Shown here piece after piece: positions 29,774-38,292 of a stretch of 64,000 nt of DNA. The first letter of the stretch is position 1, and every line of letters begins with the position of its first letter. The stretch covers positions 1 to 64,000 of the forward strand of contig JAKQDD010000103.1 in the NCBI GenBank assembly GCA_029556615.1, given 5' to 3'. The position numbers were made by a program, and so were the translations under genes. This stretch comes from Verrucomicrobiota bacterium (lineage in GTDB: Bacteria > Verrucomicrobiota > Verrucomicrobiia > Limisphaerales > J093). The notes below the pieces were generated by a model, which was not told the DNA's origin, made no database searches, and saw nothing but the letters and a program-made list of their open reading frames with translations.

Positions 29774-29853
29774 ACCGGGTCTTCGCCTCGAAGCCGCAGG
29801 CGTCAGGCGAGCATCCGGGTCGCCACGCAACCCCTTGCCATCGCCGGCCTTTC

Positions 29854-30723
29854 ATGCCACAAGAGGTCCCGCTGATTCGCATGGTTCCTGCATCGCCATT
29901 CCTTGGCCTGGTCGAGTTCGCACCCGGGTTCGCCCCGCGCGTGGGCATCAGCCATGTCCTCTTCGATTTCGACGGCACGCTCTCGCTCATCCGACAGGGC
30001 TGGCCGGACGTCATGGTCCCCATGTTCGTCGAGATGCTGCCGCCCCGGCCCGGAGAGACCGAGGCCGACCTGGCCAGGCTCGCCTTCGAGGACATCATGC
30101 GGCTCAACGGCAAACAGACGATCTACCAGATGATCCAGCTGGCCGACCGGGTCCGCGAACGCGGCGGTACACCCCGCGATCCCCTTTGGTACAAGCACGA
30201 GTACCTGACACGCCTCGAAGTCCGCATCCGCCACCGGATCGAAGCGCTCGAATCCGGCCGCTCCGCACCCGACGACCTGCTGGTCCACGGCAGCCGGTCG
30301 CTGCTCGAAGAACTGCGACGCCGCAACCTCCCGCTCTACCTCGCCAGCGGCACCGATGAGGTGTTCGTCCGGCGCGAAGCCGATCTCCTCGGCCTGACGC
30401 CGTTCTTCGGCTCCCATATCTACGGAGCGCTCGACGATTACAGGAAGTTCTCCAAAAAAATGGTCATCGACCGGATCCTCCGGGACCATCAAATCCCGGG
30501 ATCCCAGCTCCTGGCGTTCGGGGACGGTTACGTCGAAATCCAAAACACGAAGGAAGCCGGGGGCCTGGCCGTCGCCGTGGCGAGCGATGAGGCCGCCAAC
30601 GGCTCCGGACGCATGGATGAATGGAAACGCCAGCGCCTGCTGGGGGTCGGCGCGGATGTCGTGATCCCGGATTTCCGCGACGCACGCGCCCTCCTCGACC
30701 GAATCCTGAGGACTCCAGCATGA
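29854..30723 (+). CDS. HAD-superfamily phosphatase (phosphoglycolate phosphatase-like)
   Basis: 289 residues from 29854; an in-frame ATG at 29881 is an alternative start. Motif I is HVLFDFDGTLSL; motif II is LYLASGTDEVF; the motif III Lys lies in YRKFSKKMVIDRIL; motif IV is LLAFGDGYVEIQNTKEAGG, where the second acidic residue is Glu rather than the usual Asp. A helical cap domain lies between motifs I and II. The enzyme should hydrolyse a phosphate monoester in the cytoplasm; the substrate is unknown. Its stop overlaps the start of the next gene (ATGA), so the two are probably translationally coupled, and a PfkB kinase follows. This points to sugar-phosphate metabolism. Confidence 0.85.
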   Translation: MPQEVPLIRMVPASPFLGLVEFAPGFAPRVGISHVLFDFDGTLSLIRQGWPDVMVPMFVEMLPPRPGETEADLARLAFEDIMRLNGKQTIYQMIQLADRVRERGGTPRDPLWYKHEYLTRLEVRIRHRIEALESGRSAPDDLLVHGSRSLLEELRRRNLPLYLASGTDEVFVRREADLLGLTPFFGSHIYGALDDYRKFSKKMVIDRILRDHQIPGSQLLAFGDGYVEIQNTKEAGGLAVAVASDEAANGSGRMDEWKRQRLLGVGADVVIPDFRDARALLDRILRTPA

Positions 30724-31823
30724 AACCCGCGCCGCTCGATTGGTCCCGACTCCGCCCCCTCCCCCTCGAGGCGCGCCAAAGCCTGACCCGGCTCGAGGAC
30801 ATCCTCGTCGAACCCGCGGACGATCCTCCGGCAGTCCCTGACGCCGTGTCGGAACAGGTCCGCGATTGCGCACGCCGCATCCGCGAGGCGCGCCGGCAGG
30901 GAGCCGGCGTGCTGGTGATCTACGGGGCGCACCTGATCAAGAACGGCGGCCAGTTGCTCCTTGTCCGGCTCCTCGACCACGGCTGGGCCACCCACTTGGC
31001 CACCAACGGCGCCGGCACCATCCACGACTGGGAGTTCGCCTTCCTCGGACGCTCCACGGAAAGCGTCCGCGCCAACGTCGCCACCGGCACGTTCGGCACC
31101 TGGGACGAGACCGGACGCTACCTTCATCTCGCACTCCTCCTCGGCGGCGTGCGCGGCGAAGGCTATGGCGAGGCGCTCGGCCGGTTCATCTACCGCGACG
31201 GAACCACCGTGCCCAGCGCCGACGACGTCGAGCGGGCGCTCGTCGCGAACCCCTCCGATCCGCTGGCACCCGCACGCGCCGATCTCCTGGCCGCTCTCCG
31301 GCAATTCCCCATCAGCCCCGGACCGCTCATGCTGCTCCACCGCTGGCGCAACGCCTCGGTGCTCGCCAACGCCTTCCGCCATGAAGTCCCCCTTACCGTC
31401 CATCCCGGCATCGGCTACGACATCATCGCCACGCACCCGATGTTCAACGGCGCGGTGATCGGCCGGGCGGCCACCGTCGACTTCCGGCGGTTCGCAGCCA
31501 CCGTCGATACCCTCGACGGTGGCGTGGTGCTCTCCATCGGCTCCGCCATCATGGGACCCCAGGTCTTCGAGAAAGCCCTCAGCTGCGTCAACCACCTCCG
31601 CGTCCAAGCCGGCAGGCCCATCGTCCAGGGACACGCAATCACCGTGGTCGACCTCCAGGACGGCGGACGCTGGGACTGGACCGCCGGCGAGCCGCCCAGG
31701 GATAATCCGGCTTACTACCTCCGCTTCTGCAAGAGCTACTCCCGCATGGGCGGCCGCATGACGTACGTCCAGTGCGACAACATCGCCTTCCTCCACCACC
31801 TGCACCGTGAACTGACCGCCTGA
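30720..31823 (+). CDS. Conserved protein of unknown function, possibly deoxyhypusine-synthase-like fold
   Basis: 367 residues, starting at the ATG that overlaps the HAD stop. No signal peptide. The most conserved-looking stretches are VLVIYGAHLIKNGGQLLLVRLL, THLATNGAGTIHDWEFAFLG, GTFGTWDETGRY, HPGIGYDIIATHPMFNGA and GGVVLSIGSAIMGPQVFEKAL. The alternating strand-helix layout with glycine turns resembles a Rossmann-type NAD-binding fold, and the K-x-G...NGAG...HD.E pattern recalls distant bacterial relatives of deoxyhypusine synthase. I cannot confirm that from sequence alone. It sits between a phosphatase and a sugar kinase, so it may act on the same phosphorylated sugar. Confidence 0.6.
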   Translation: MKPAPLDWSRLRPLPLEARQSLTRLEDILVEPADDPPAVPDAVSEQVRDCARRIREARRQGAGVLVIYGAHLIKNGGQLLLVRLLDHGWATHLATNGAGTIHDWEFAFLGRSTESVRANVATGTFGTWDETGRYLHLALLLGGVRGEGYGEALGRFIYRDGTTVPSADDVERALVANPSDPLAPARADLLAALRQFPISPGPLMLLHRWRNASVLANAFRHEVPLTVHPGIGYDIIATHPMFNGAVIGRAATVDFRRFAATVDTLDGGVVLSIGSAIMGPQVFEKALSCVNHLRVQAGRPIVQGHAITVVDLQDGGRWDWTAGEPPRDNPAYYLRFCKSYSRMGGRMTYVQCDNIAFLHHLHRELTA

Positions 31824-31848
31824 CGCCCGACGCCAAGCCGCAACCCCC

Positions 31849-32865
31849 ATGACCCCCGATCGCTTCCGCGCCGTCACGGATCGCTACACCAGCCTCCGCG
31901 TGGCCGTGCTCGGCGATTTCTGCCTGGACCGGTACCTCGAGATCGATCCGGACCGCGCGGAGACCTCGATCGAGACCGGCCTCCCCGTTCACAACGTCGT
32001 CCGCGTCCGCAGCCAACCCGGCGCTGCAGGCACCATCCTCAACAACCTGGTCGCCCTCGGCATCGGCACCCTCCACCCCATCGGCTTCTGCGGCACCGAT
32101 GGCGAAGGCTACGAGCTTCAAGCTGCCCTCCGGGCCCTGCGCGGCGTCGTGCTCGACGATTTGCTCGTCACCCCCGACCGGAGGACATTCACCTACTGCA
32201 AGCCCCTGATGCTCAGACCAGGGGCGGCCCCGGTCGAATTGAACCGCCTGGACAGTAAGAACTGGACGCCCACGCCCCTCACGGTCGAGGCCGCCCTCAT
32301 CGCGTCCCTTCACCGCCTGGCCCCGTCCCTCGACGCCTTGATTCTCCTCGACCAGGTCGATCGCCCGGATACCGGCGTCGTCACCGCCCGCGTGCGCGAA
32401 GCGGTCGGCGCAGCAGCCCGGGCCCGGCCCGAACTCTGGATCCTCGCCGACAGCCGCCGCGGACTCCACGATTTCCCCCCGGTCGTGTTCAAGATGAACG
32501 CCGCCGAATTGGCATCGCTCACCCGACAGGACCCCACCTCAAACCCCGTCGCCGTTCGACCGCGCGCCGTCGAACTCGCACGGCACAACGGGCGCCCGGT
32601 GTTCGTCACCCTCGCCGAAAACGGCATCGTCAGCGCCCTGCCCGACGGGACCGCCGTGCATTCTCACGCCCTGCCCCTGCGGGGCCAAATCGACATCGTC
32701 GGCGCGGGCGACGCCGTGACTGCCAACCTCGCCGCGGCGCTCGCCGCCGGGGCAGACGTGGCTGAAGCGGCCGACTTGGCCAACGCCGCCGCCTCGATCG
32801 TCATCCACCAATTGGGCACCACCGGCACGGCCTCGGTCGACCAGTTGGCCCAAAGACTGCCTTAG
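31849..32865 (+). CDS. PfkB-family carbohydrate kinase (RfaE1-like)
   Basis: 338 residues. The ribokinase/PfkB fold is clear: AVLGDFCLDRYLEIDP at the N-terminus, the substrate segment RVRSQPGAAGTILNNLVALG, VFKMNAAELASL, FVTLAENG and the anion-hole/catalytic motif DIVGAGDAVTANLAAALAAG with the catalytic Asp. The closest family by pattern is the RfaE N-terminal domain (heptose-7-phosphate kinase), but no nucleotidyltransferase domain is attached. It follows the unknown protein by 25 bp and probably shares its transcript. Substrate unknown. Confidence 0.85.
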   Translation: MTPDRFRAVTDRYTSLRVAVLGDFCLDRYLEIDPDRAETSIETGLPVHNVVRVRSQPGAAGTILNNLVALGIGTLHPIGFCGTDGEGYELQAALRALRGVVLDDLLVTPDRRTFTYCKPLMLRPGAAPVELNRLDSKNWTPTPLTVEAALIASLHRLAPSLDALILLDQVDRPDTGVVTARVREAVGAAARARPELWILADSRRGLHDFPPVVFKMNAAELASLTRQDPTSNPVAVRPRAVELARHNGRPVFVTLAENGIVSALPDGTAVHSHALPLRGQIDIVGAGDAVTANLAAALAAGADVAEAADLANAAASIVIHQLGTTGTASVDQLAQRLP

Positions 32866-32873
32866 CCACCAAG

Positions 32874-32927
32874 GGGTCTGTGCAGAAGTCAATTCTGGTT
32901 TTGCTGGGGAGGATTCGGCTCGTGGGC
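32874..32927 (+). repeat. Decayed half copy of the MITE-like element
   Basis: These 54 bases match the left half of the palindromic element at 57986-58077 at 45 of 54 positions (ggGTCTGTGCA and ggttttgctgg are shared). No matching right end follows, so this is a truncated copy. It lies nine bases after the PfkB stop. Confidence 0.75.
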
Positions 32928-33029
32928 AAGGACTTCGGCGAGCTCAGTCGAGCCGCGCGACGAACTCCCGGGCCCACACAGTTCAAACCGCTCCTCACCC
33001 GCCGGGTCACGTCCTGCGTTCGGCCCTCG

Positions 33030-33890
33030 TCACACCGCCCGGGCTAGTCCACGCAAGTAGTCGCGCGATCGAGCCAAAGCGGCGTCCATGATGTCGGGTT
33101 TGACGTGCCCGTGCATGAACGGATTCACGTACCCGCGGTACTTCTGTTCGGCCAGAGCTCCGAGCCACGGCTTGAAATCCGCAGGCCCATGACCGGGCAA
33201 CTGGCCCATGCCCTCCGCCTTCTGCCAGGCATAGAAGAACAACAGCTGCGCCCCGCAAATGCGGATCGCCTCCTCGACCGAGGCATTCCGGGCCTGAAGA
33301 TGATAGGGCGCCAGTGCGATGCCGAGCCTCGAGGAACGGTTCAGGTCGACAAAGGCCTTGAAGGAATCGAGCCCATCGAGCAACGCCTGGCCGTGGTTCT
33401 CGATGGCGAGGTGCGAGTTGTGCTTCTCGGCGAGTTCAACCAAGGGCTTGAGACTCTCGATGAAGGTCTTCATCCGCGCCGTCAGTTCCTCGGGCTTGCA
33501 GGGACCGCTGCTCCCTTGAATGGCGACGCCGCCGCCGGCCTTGCCCAGCAGCTCGGCGTACTTGGCATAACCGCCAACGTAGGTCGAGAACGCGTAGAGC
33601 TTCAGTTTGTGCCTGTCGAGAGTCTCCTTGAGGCCGTCCGGCCCGAGTCGCTGCAGAACATCATCCAGATGCGGGCAGTTCTCGTAGGCGCACCAGATGT
33701 CGATGGCCTCGAAACCGAGCCCGGCAATCCGCTCGCACGCCTTTTCGATCGGCAGATCGATGAAGTGAATCGAGGACGTCGAAAGACGCAAAGGACTGTC
33801 GACTCGGACGTCGGCCGGCACGCCACGAAGGTCGAACGCCGAGGCCGCAAGCGTCAGAGCACTGCCCGTGAGGAATTGGCGGCGGTTCAT
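33030..33890 (-). CDS. Exported xylose-isomerase-like TIM-barrel protein
   Basis: 286 residues from the ATG at 33890, starting MNRRQFLTGSALTLAASAF, a twin-arginine-type signal. The rest is an AP-endonuclease-2/sugar isomerase TIM barrel: GFEAIDIWCAYENCPHLDD, LKLYAFSTYVGG, NSHLAIENHGQALLDGLDS and LLFFYAWQKAEG, with HGHVKPDIMDAALARSRDYL at the end. Family members isomerise or epimerise sugars with a bound metal; the exported versions common in Verrucomicrobia and Planctomycetes are mostly uncharacterised. It follows the Gfo/Idh/MocA gene by 28 bp on the same strand, a common pairing in glycan or inositol catabolism. Confidence 0.85.
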   Translation of the reverse strand: MNRRQFLTGSALTLAASAFDLRGVPADVRVDSPLRLSTSSIHFIDLPIEKACERIAGLGFEAIDIWCAYENCPHLDDVLQRLGPDGLKETLDRHKLKLYAFSTYVGGYAKYAELLGKAGGGVAIQGSSGPCKPEELTARMKTFIESLKPLVELAEKHNSHLAIENHGQALLDGLDSFKAFVDLNRSSRLGIALAPYHLQARNASVEEAIRICGAQLLFFYAWQKAEGMGQLPGHGPADFKPWLGALAEQKYRGYVNPFMHGHVKPDIMDAALARSRDYLRGLARAV

Positions 33891-33918
33891 GTTGCAGGGT
33901 CCGCAACTCGCTGGAGTG

Positions 33919-35271
33919 CTACAGGCAGTACGGATACCTCTGAGGCTTGCCGAGCAGTCGGTTGGCATCCGGGTCACCGACGACTTCCCGCTTCTCGCCG
34001 TCCCAGACCAGCTTGCGGCCGAGAATGTAGGACAGGTTGCCCAAATTGCACAGGTTGGCCGTGTGATGCGCAATCTCGATGTCCACCGCCGGACGCAGGT
34101 GCCCTTCGCGAATCGACTTAAACCAGTCGGCCTTGTGATTCATGTTGAAGTCCTCGTACTCGTCCGTGCGGTACACCTCCTGGCCGCCGGGAGGCAGCTC
34201 AAAGGCAATCGCCTCCGGGTTGGCCGGACGGTACCCGCCTTCCCATTCCAGTATCAGACGGCCCTTGTCGCCCCAGAAGACATTGCCGAATTCGGTCTGG
34301 CCGACCTTGTTGCCGGGCTGGCCCCATTCGAGCGTCCAATCCGGATTCTTGAACTGGTAGACAACGTGCATCTCGACCGGGTTGTCCCACAGCCCGGCAT
34401 TGGGGGCGCGGCCGCTGGCTTCGACGGTGAACGACCTTTGATGGTCGGCATCCATGCACCAGAGCACCGTGCTGAACTGATGCGCGCCCCGATCGCGGAT
34501 GTTGCCGCCGCCCGACTCGAGCAGCCAGCGGAAATTGGCCGGATGATAGCGACGGTTGTATGGCCGCCAGGGCAGCGGACCCAACCATAGCTCCCAATCC
34601 AGACCTTCAGGCGGCTCGGCGTCCGGAAGCGGCTTGTCGTCGACCGAGTTCGGGTAGTGCCAGCAGGTCACCTTGCGAACCGTTCCAACAATCCCGTTGC
34701 GAATGGCCCGGCAGGTTTGCCACGCGCCCTTCGCCGTGCGCGCCTGCGCGCCAACCTGAACGGCCACCCTGGCGTCCCGGGCCGCCCTGACCATCGCCTC
34801 GCCCTCCCGAACCGTGACCGATGAAGGCTTCTCGACGTACACGTGCTTTCCACTCTGGCAGGCGTGGACGGTCTGCACCGCATGCCAATGGTCCGGCGTC
34901 GCGATCAGGACCGCGTCAATGTCCTGCCGCTCGATGATGTACCGGTAATCGCGGTAGGGCACAACAGCCGCGCCGCCCTTGACGTTGTTCACCGCCGCCT
35001 CCAGATGGTTGTCATCCGCGTCGCACAAGGCCGCAATGCGCACCTTGCCCTCCTTCTGAAAACGCAGCATGTTCGCAACATGGGTCATCCCCATGCCCCC
35101 CACCCCAATGTGCGCGACAACAAACCGTTCGTTGGCCCCCGGACGTCCTGCGGCGGCCAGCACCCGTCCCGGAATGAGAGTGGGCAGGCCGACGACACCG
35201 GCCGTGGCGGCTGCGGCCCCTGACACCCGGAGGAAACGGCGGCGGGACAGGGTATCGATTCGAGGATTCAT
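33919..35271 (-). CDS. Tat-exported Gfo/Idh/MocA-family oxidoreductase
   Basis: 450 residues. The N-terminus SRRRFLRVSGAAAATAGVVG is a twin-arginine signal. The Rossmann domain starts VVAHIGVGGMGMTHV (G-x-G-G-x-G), with AALCDADDNH, DAVLIATPDHWHAVQTVHACQ and the EKP motif in HVYVEKPSSVTV. The C-terminal domain has LWLGPLPWRPYNRRYHP and SGGGNIRDRGAHQFSTVLWC. These enzymes use NAD(P) to oxidise or reduce sugar derivatives; because the Tat pathway exports folded proteins, it would carry its cofactor to the periplasm. It is probably co-transcribed with the TIM-barrel gene. Confidence 0.92.
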   Translation of the reverse strand: MNPRIDTLSRRRFLRVSGAAAATAGVVGLPTLIPGRVLAAAGRPGANERFVVAHIGVGGMGMTHVANMLRFQKEGKVRIAALCDADDNHLEAAVNNVKGGAAVVPYRDYRYIIERQDIDAVLIATPDHWHAVQTVHACQSGKHVYVEKPSSVTVREGEAMVRAARDARVAVQVGAQARTAKGAWQTCRAIRNGIVGTVRKVTCWHYPNSVDDKPLPDAEPPEGLDWELWLGPLPWRPYNRRYHPANFRWLLESGGGNIRDRGAHQFSTVLWCMDADHQRSFTVEASGRAPNAGLWDNPVEMHVVYQFKNPDWTLEWGQPGNKVGQTEFGNVFWGDKGRLILEWEGGYRPANPEAIAFELPPGGQEVYRTDEYEDFNMNHKADWFKSIREGHLRPAVDIEIAHHTANLCNLGNLSYILGRKLVWDGEKREVVGDPDANRLLGKPQRYPYCL

Positions 35272-35575
35272 GTGACGGTGTGTCTGCTCAATTCAGTGCG
35301 CGTTCACAACTCCATGAAACATGCGGGCTAGCGAGATACAAGAAAATGTCGCCGAAAACGAACAGAGGCATGCCCCGGGCGCTCACCTTGCTCCGTTGCC
35401 CGTCCGGTGGGGCGAAGACGGGATGGACGGGATGAACGGGATGAACAGGATTCGGCATCTGCTGAAAACTCCTGTCGTGCAACCCCAGCCAGCCGGGATC
35501 CGTGTCAACTTTGTGTTGAACCGGCCTTCGGGCCCGTGCACAGTCCGTGCCTTCGTGAGACACCGGCCTCACCGC
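35272..35575. other. Intergenic region with short repeats
   Basis: The 304-bp divergent gap contains an 18-bp motif at 35315-35332 that recurs at 7787-7804 with one mismatch, and three 9-bp tandem units at 35421-35447. The open frame continues upstream through this region from 35321, but it contains no signal peptide or family similarity, so it is treated as noncoding. No clear promoter was found. Confidence 0.6.
35421..35447 (+). repeat. Three tandem 9-bp units
   Basis: GGATGGACG, GGATGAACG and GGATGAACA follow each other without gaps, then GGATT. This is a short simple repeat in the leader of the GH25 gene. Confidence 0.85.
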
Positions 35576-38263
35576 ATGCAGCTTGGCCGACCTGTCCGTG
35601 GGGGCGGGTTCGTCGGGTGCGCCCTGCTCTGTGCGGGTCTCGTGGGCAGTCCAGGCCGGGCCGTGGCGCAAACGCGCGCGCTCGGAGCGGACATCTCTTA
35701 CTGGAACTGCGGCAGTTCGGCCACAGGCATCTCCCAGGAGAACTGGAACATCGCCTGCCGGACCGGCCACCGCGTCTTCGTGTTTCTGCGCGCGACGCGC
35801 GGGGGCACGACCGGCGTCGACCAACCGCAGGGCACCCCGGGCGGAGGGAACCTCAGCACGCTCGCCCGGCGCTACGACGACCCGCGGTTCGTTCAGAACC
35901 TGGTGCGCGCCACCGCGGCGGGAATGCACCTCGGCCCCTACCACTTCGCGAGGCCGGATGTGGCCGGGAACACGGGAACCGACGAGGCCAACCACTTCAT
36001 CCAGATGGCGGGCGCGTGGATGAGGCCTGGCTACCTCGTCCCGGTGTTCGACCTGGAGGCGGGCCAGAGCCTGGGCGGAGACGCCCTCGCCCAGTTTGCC
36101 CTGGATTTTTCGGATCGGCTCCATGCGGTGCTGCGCATTCGCCCCTGCATCTACGTGAACGGCAGCTATTCCGGCACCCTGCAGGCCGCCTCGGCGTCGC
36201 GCCGGGATCTGCTGGCCAAGCCAGGAAGCCACGTGCCGGGCATGACGAGCCCGGCGTTTCCCGTGCTCTGGAATGCGCGCTATGCCGACAACAGCGACCC
36301 GGAGTCGATCCCGGTGCAGACGGGCAGCCCCAAACACACCTACTCCACCTATGCCGGCTACTACGGCCCGTGGGACGATTACGGGAACACCGAGCCCTGG
36401 GCCCTCTGGCAGTACGCCAGCACGGTGTCCATCCCCGGCTTCAATGCCGTGGACGCCACGTGCGACGGGAACGTGGCGCACGGCGACCTGGAATACGTCA
36501 GGAACCTGCTGGTGCCGGCCGTGTGGTGGAACGACCAGAGTGGCGACTGGAGCACGCTGAGCAACTGGAACAGCGGCCAGGTCCCGACGGCCCCGGTCAC
36601 ACCGGCCGGCCAGACGCCGCCCTATGCCACCGGCGGGCTCCCCGCCCCCCGGCTGCCGGGCGCGGCCGGGACAGGTCCCACTTCGGGTCAACACGACACC
36701 GTCATCCTCGAACGACCGAACGCGAACATCACGGTCACCCTCTCCGCAGGCACGCACAGCATTCGCAAGCTGTACATGCGGGAGTCGTTGAACCTGACCG
36801 GCGGTTCGTTGCGGATCCTCTATGACCCCGCCTACCGGCCGGACAACTCGCCCCACGTCCTGCACGCGGGGCCGGTCTCGGCACAGTTCTCCGGCCCTGT
36901 CACCCTCAGCGCAAACGCCAGCCTGAGCGTATCCGTGCTGCGGGTGGACGCGGGCCACGTGTTCACCCTCACCGGAGGCACACTCGCCCTGAACACGATC
37001 CAGCTCATGCCCCAGGGCTCGGCCCCGGCCAGGATCCTGCTGGGCGGCCAATCGATCTTGCGCCCCCTCGCCCACTTGACCGCCAGGATCGTTAACGGCG
37101 CGGGCGCAGGTTCGTCGGGCTGGATCGACCTCGGCGGCGGCCCCAGCCGCACCCTCACGGTGGGGGATGAGCCTCCGGACGTCGACCTGTCCCTGGAAGT
37201 CCCCGTGAACAACGGAGCGCTGACCAAGGCCGGCGCAGGAACGCTCAGCCTGGGGAAGGCCAACGGTTACCATGGCGGCACCACGCTCCTGGCCGGACGG
37301 CTCCTGGTGAACAACAGCAGCGGTTCGGGCACGGGCAGCGGCGGGGTGACCGTAAGCGGCGGAACGCTCGGGGGCACCGGCACGGTGGCGGGAGCCATCC
37401 TGGTCGAGAGCGATGGAGCCGTCGCGCCAGGCACCAGTTCGACGCTGGGCCGCCTCACCCTGCAACGTCCCCCGACGCTGCTCGGGACGACCTTCATGCG
37501 AATCGACCGCAACGGGGGCGCGCCGCACGCCGACCAGTTGTCGTTGGCCAGTGGCGTGTTCGAGTATGGCGGGGCGCTGGTCGTTTCCAATTCGGGCGCC
37601 GCCTTGCTCGGCGGTGAGGCCTTCACGCTTTTCCCAGCCAACGCTCGCGCGGGTGCGTTTTCCGCAACGAACCTCCCGCCGCTCGAGGCGGGCCTGAACT
37701 GGTACCTGGGGCAACTGACCTCGCACGGCATCCTCGAGGTCAACCGCAGGCCAGTCGTGGCCTCGTTGGCGTTCACCAACATCGCACCCGCGGTGCTGCG
37801 GATCCCCCTCACGGCGCTCGCGAGCAGCGCCACCGACCCGGATGGAGACACCTTGGCCGTGGGCGCGGTCGACACGGCCACGGCCGGCGGCGTCCCCCTG
37901 GCGAACCACGAGGATTCCCTCGTCTACTCGAACCGGGTCAGCGTCACCGACGGCTTCAGTTACGAGGTGGACGACGGCCGCGGCGGCAGCAGCCGGGGCT
38001 GGGTCACCATCGTGAACATCGGCTCGAGTCCGGCCGCCCAGTTCGACGGCGCCCCCAGCATGACAAGCACGTCTGCCCGGCTCCGGTTCTCAGCCACGCC
38101 CGGCTGGCACTACACCCTGGAACGTTCCACGAACCTCACGCACTGGACAGCCATCTGGAGCGCGGTCGCCCCCGCCAGCGGCGCGATCGAGCACACGGAT
38201 GAATTCCGCGATTTGCCCGCTCCTCCGCCAGCGTCATTCTACCGCTTGCGCTGGGAACCCTGA
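35576..38263 (+). CDS. Secreted GH25 lysozyme-like domain fused to autotransporter-type repeats
   Basis: 895 residues from the ATG at 35576, chosen because MQLGRPVRGGGFVGCALLCAGLVGSPGRAVAQ is a signal peptide. Residues about 34-300 resemble a GH25 muramidase: ALGADISYWN, MHLGPYHFARPD, and the catalytic DxE motif in VPVFDLEAGQSLGG. A beta-helical region with autotransporter-associated repeat pattern follows (GALTKAGAGTLSLGKANGYHGG, GTLGGTGTVAGAILVESDG). A cadherin-like segment (SATDPDGDTLAVGAVD) and a C-terminal module ending ASFYRLRWEP complete it. GH25 enzymes cut peptidoglycan glycan strands. Lysozyme plus passenger repeats suggests a surface-displayed or self-processing enzyme; this is inferred. 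Confidence 0.8.
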   Translation: MQLGRPVRGGGFVGCALLCAGLVGSPGRAVAQTRALGADISYWNCGSSATGISQENWNIACRTGHRVFVFLRATRGGTTGVDQPQGTPGGGNLSTLARRYDDPRFVQNLVRATAAGMHLGPYHFARPDVAGNTGTDEANHFIQMAGAWMRPGYLVPVFDLEAGQSLGGDALAQFALDFSDRLHAVLRIRPCIYVNGSYSGTLQAASASRRDLLAKPGSHVPGMTSPAFPVLWNARYADNSDPESIPVQTGSPKHTYSTYAGYYGPWDDYGNTEPWALWQYASTVSIPGFNAVDATCDGNVAHGDLEYVRNLLVPAVWWNDQSGDWSTLSNWNSGQVPTAPVTPAGQTPPYATGGLPAPRLPGAAGTGPTSGQHDTVILERPNANITVTLSAGTHSIRKLYMRESLNLTGGSLRILYDPAYRPDNSPHVLHAGPVSAQFSGPVTLSANASLSVSVLRVDAGHVFTLTGGTLALNTIQLMPQGSAPARILLGGQSILRPLAHLTARIVNGAGAGSSGWIDLGGGPSRTLTVGDEPPDVDLSLEVPVNNGALTKAGAGTLSLGKANGYHGGTTLLAGRLLVNNSSGSGTGSGGVTVSGGTLGGTGTVAGAILVESDGAVAPGTSSTLGRLTLQRPPTLLGTTFMRIDRNGGAPHADQLSLASGVFEYGGALVVSNSGAALLGGEAFTLFPANARAGAFSATNLPPLEAGLNWYLGQLTSHGILEVNRRPVVASLAFTNIAPAVLRIPLTALASSATDPDGDTLAVGAVDTATAGGVPLANHEDSLVYSNRVSVTDGFSYEVDDGRGGSSRGWVTIVNIGSSPAAQFDGAPSMTSTSARLRFSATPGWHYTLERSTNLTHWTAIWSAVAPASGAIEHTDEFRDLPAPPPASFYRLRWEP

Positions 38264-38292
38264 CGAGGATGGAATCCGTGACCGAGGGAAGC

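Larger units (their letters stand above)
29544..29853. other. Intergenic region between purA and the HAD gene
   Basis: The 310-bp divergent gap holds the purA leader terminator and promoter (29571-29650, minus strand) and, from 29697 to 29773, a copy of a dispersed repeat also found at 47598-47674. The remaining 80 bases before the HAD gene show nothing recognisable. Confidence 0.7.

Noticed and set aside
35288..37909. Minus-strand open frame of 873 codons
   Set aside because: Antisense of the GH25 fusion, which has a signal peptide, catalytic motif and repeats.
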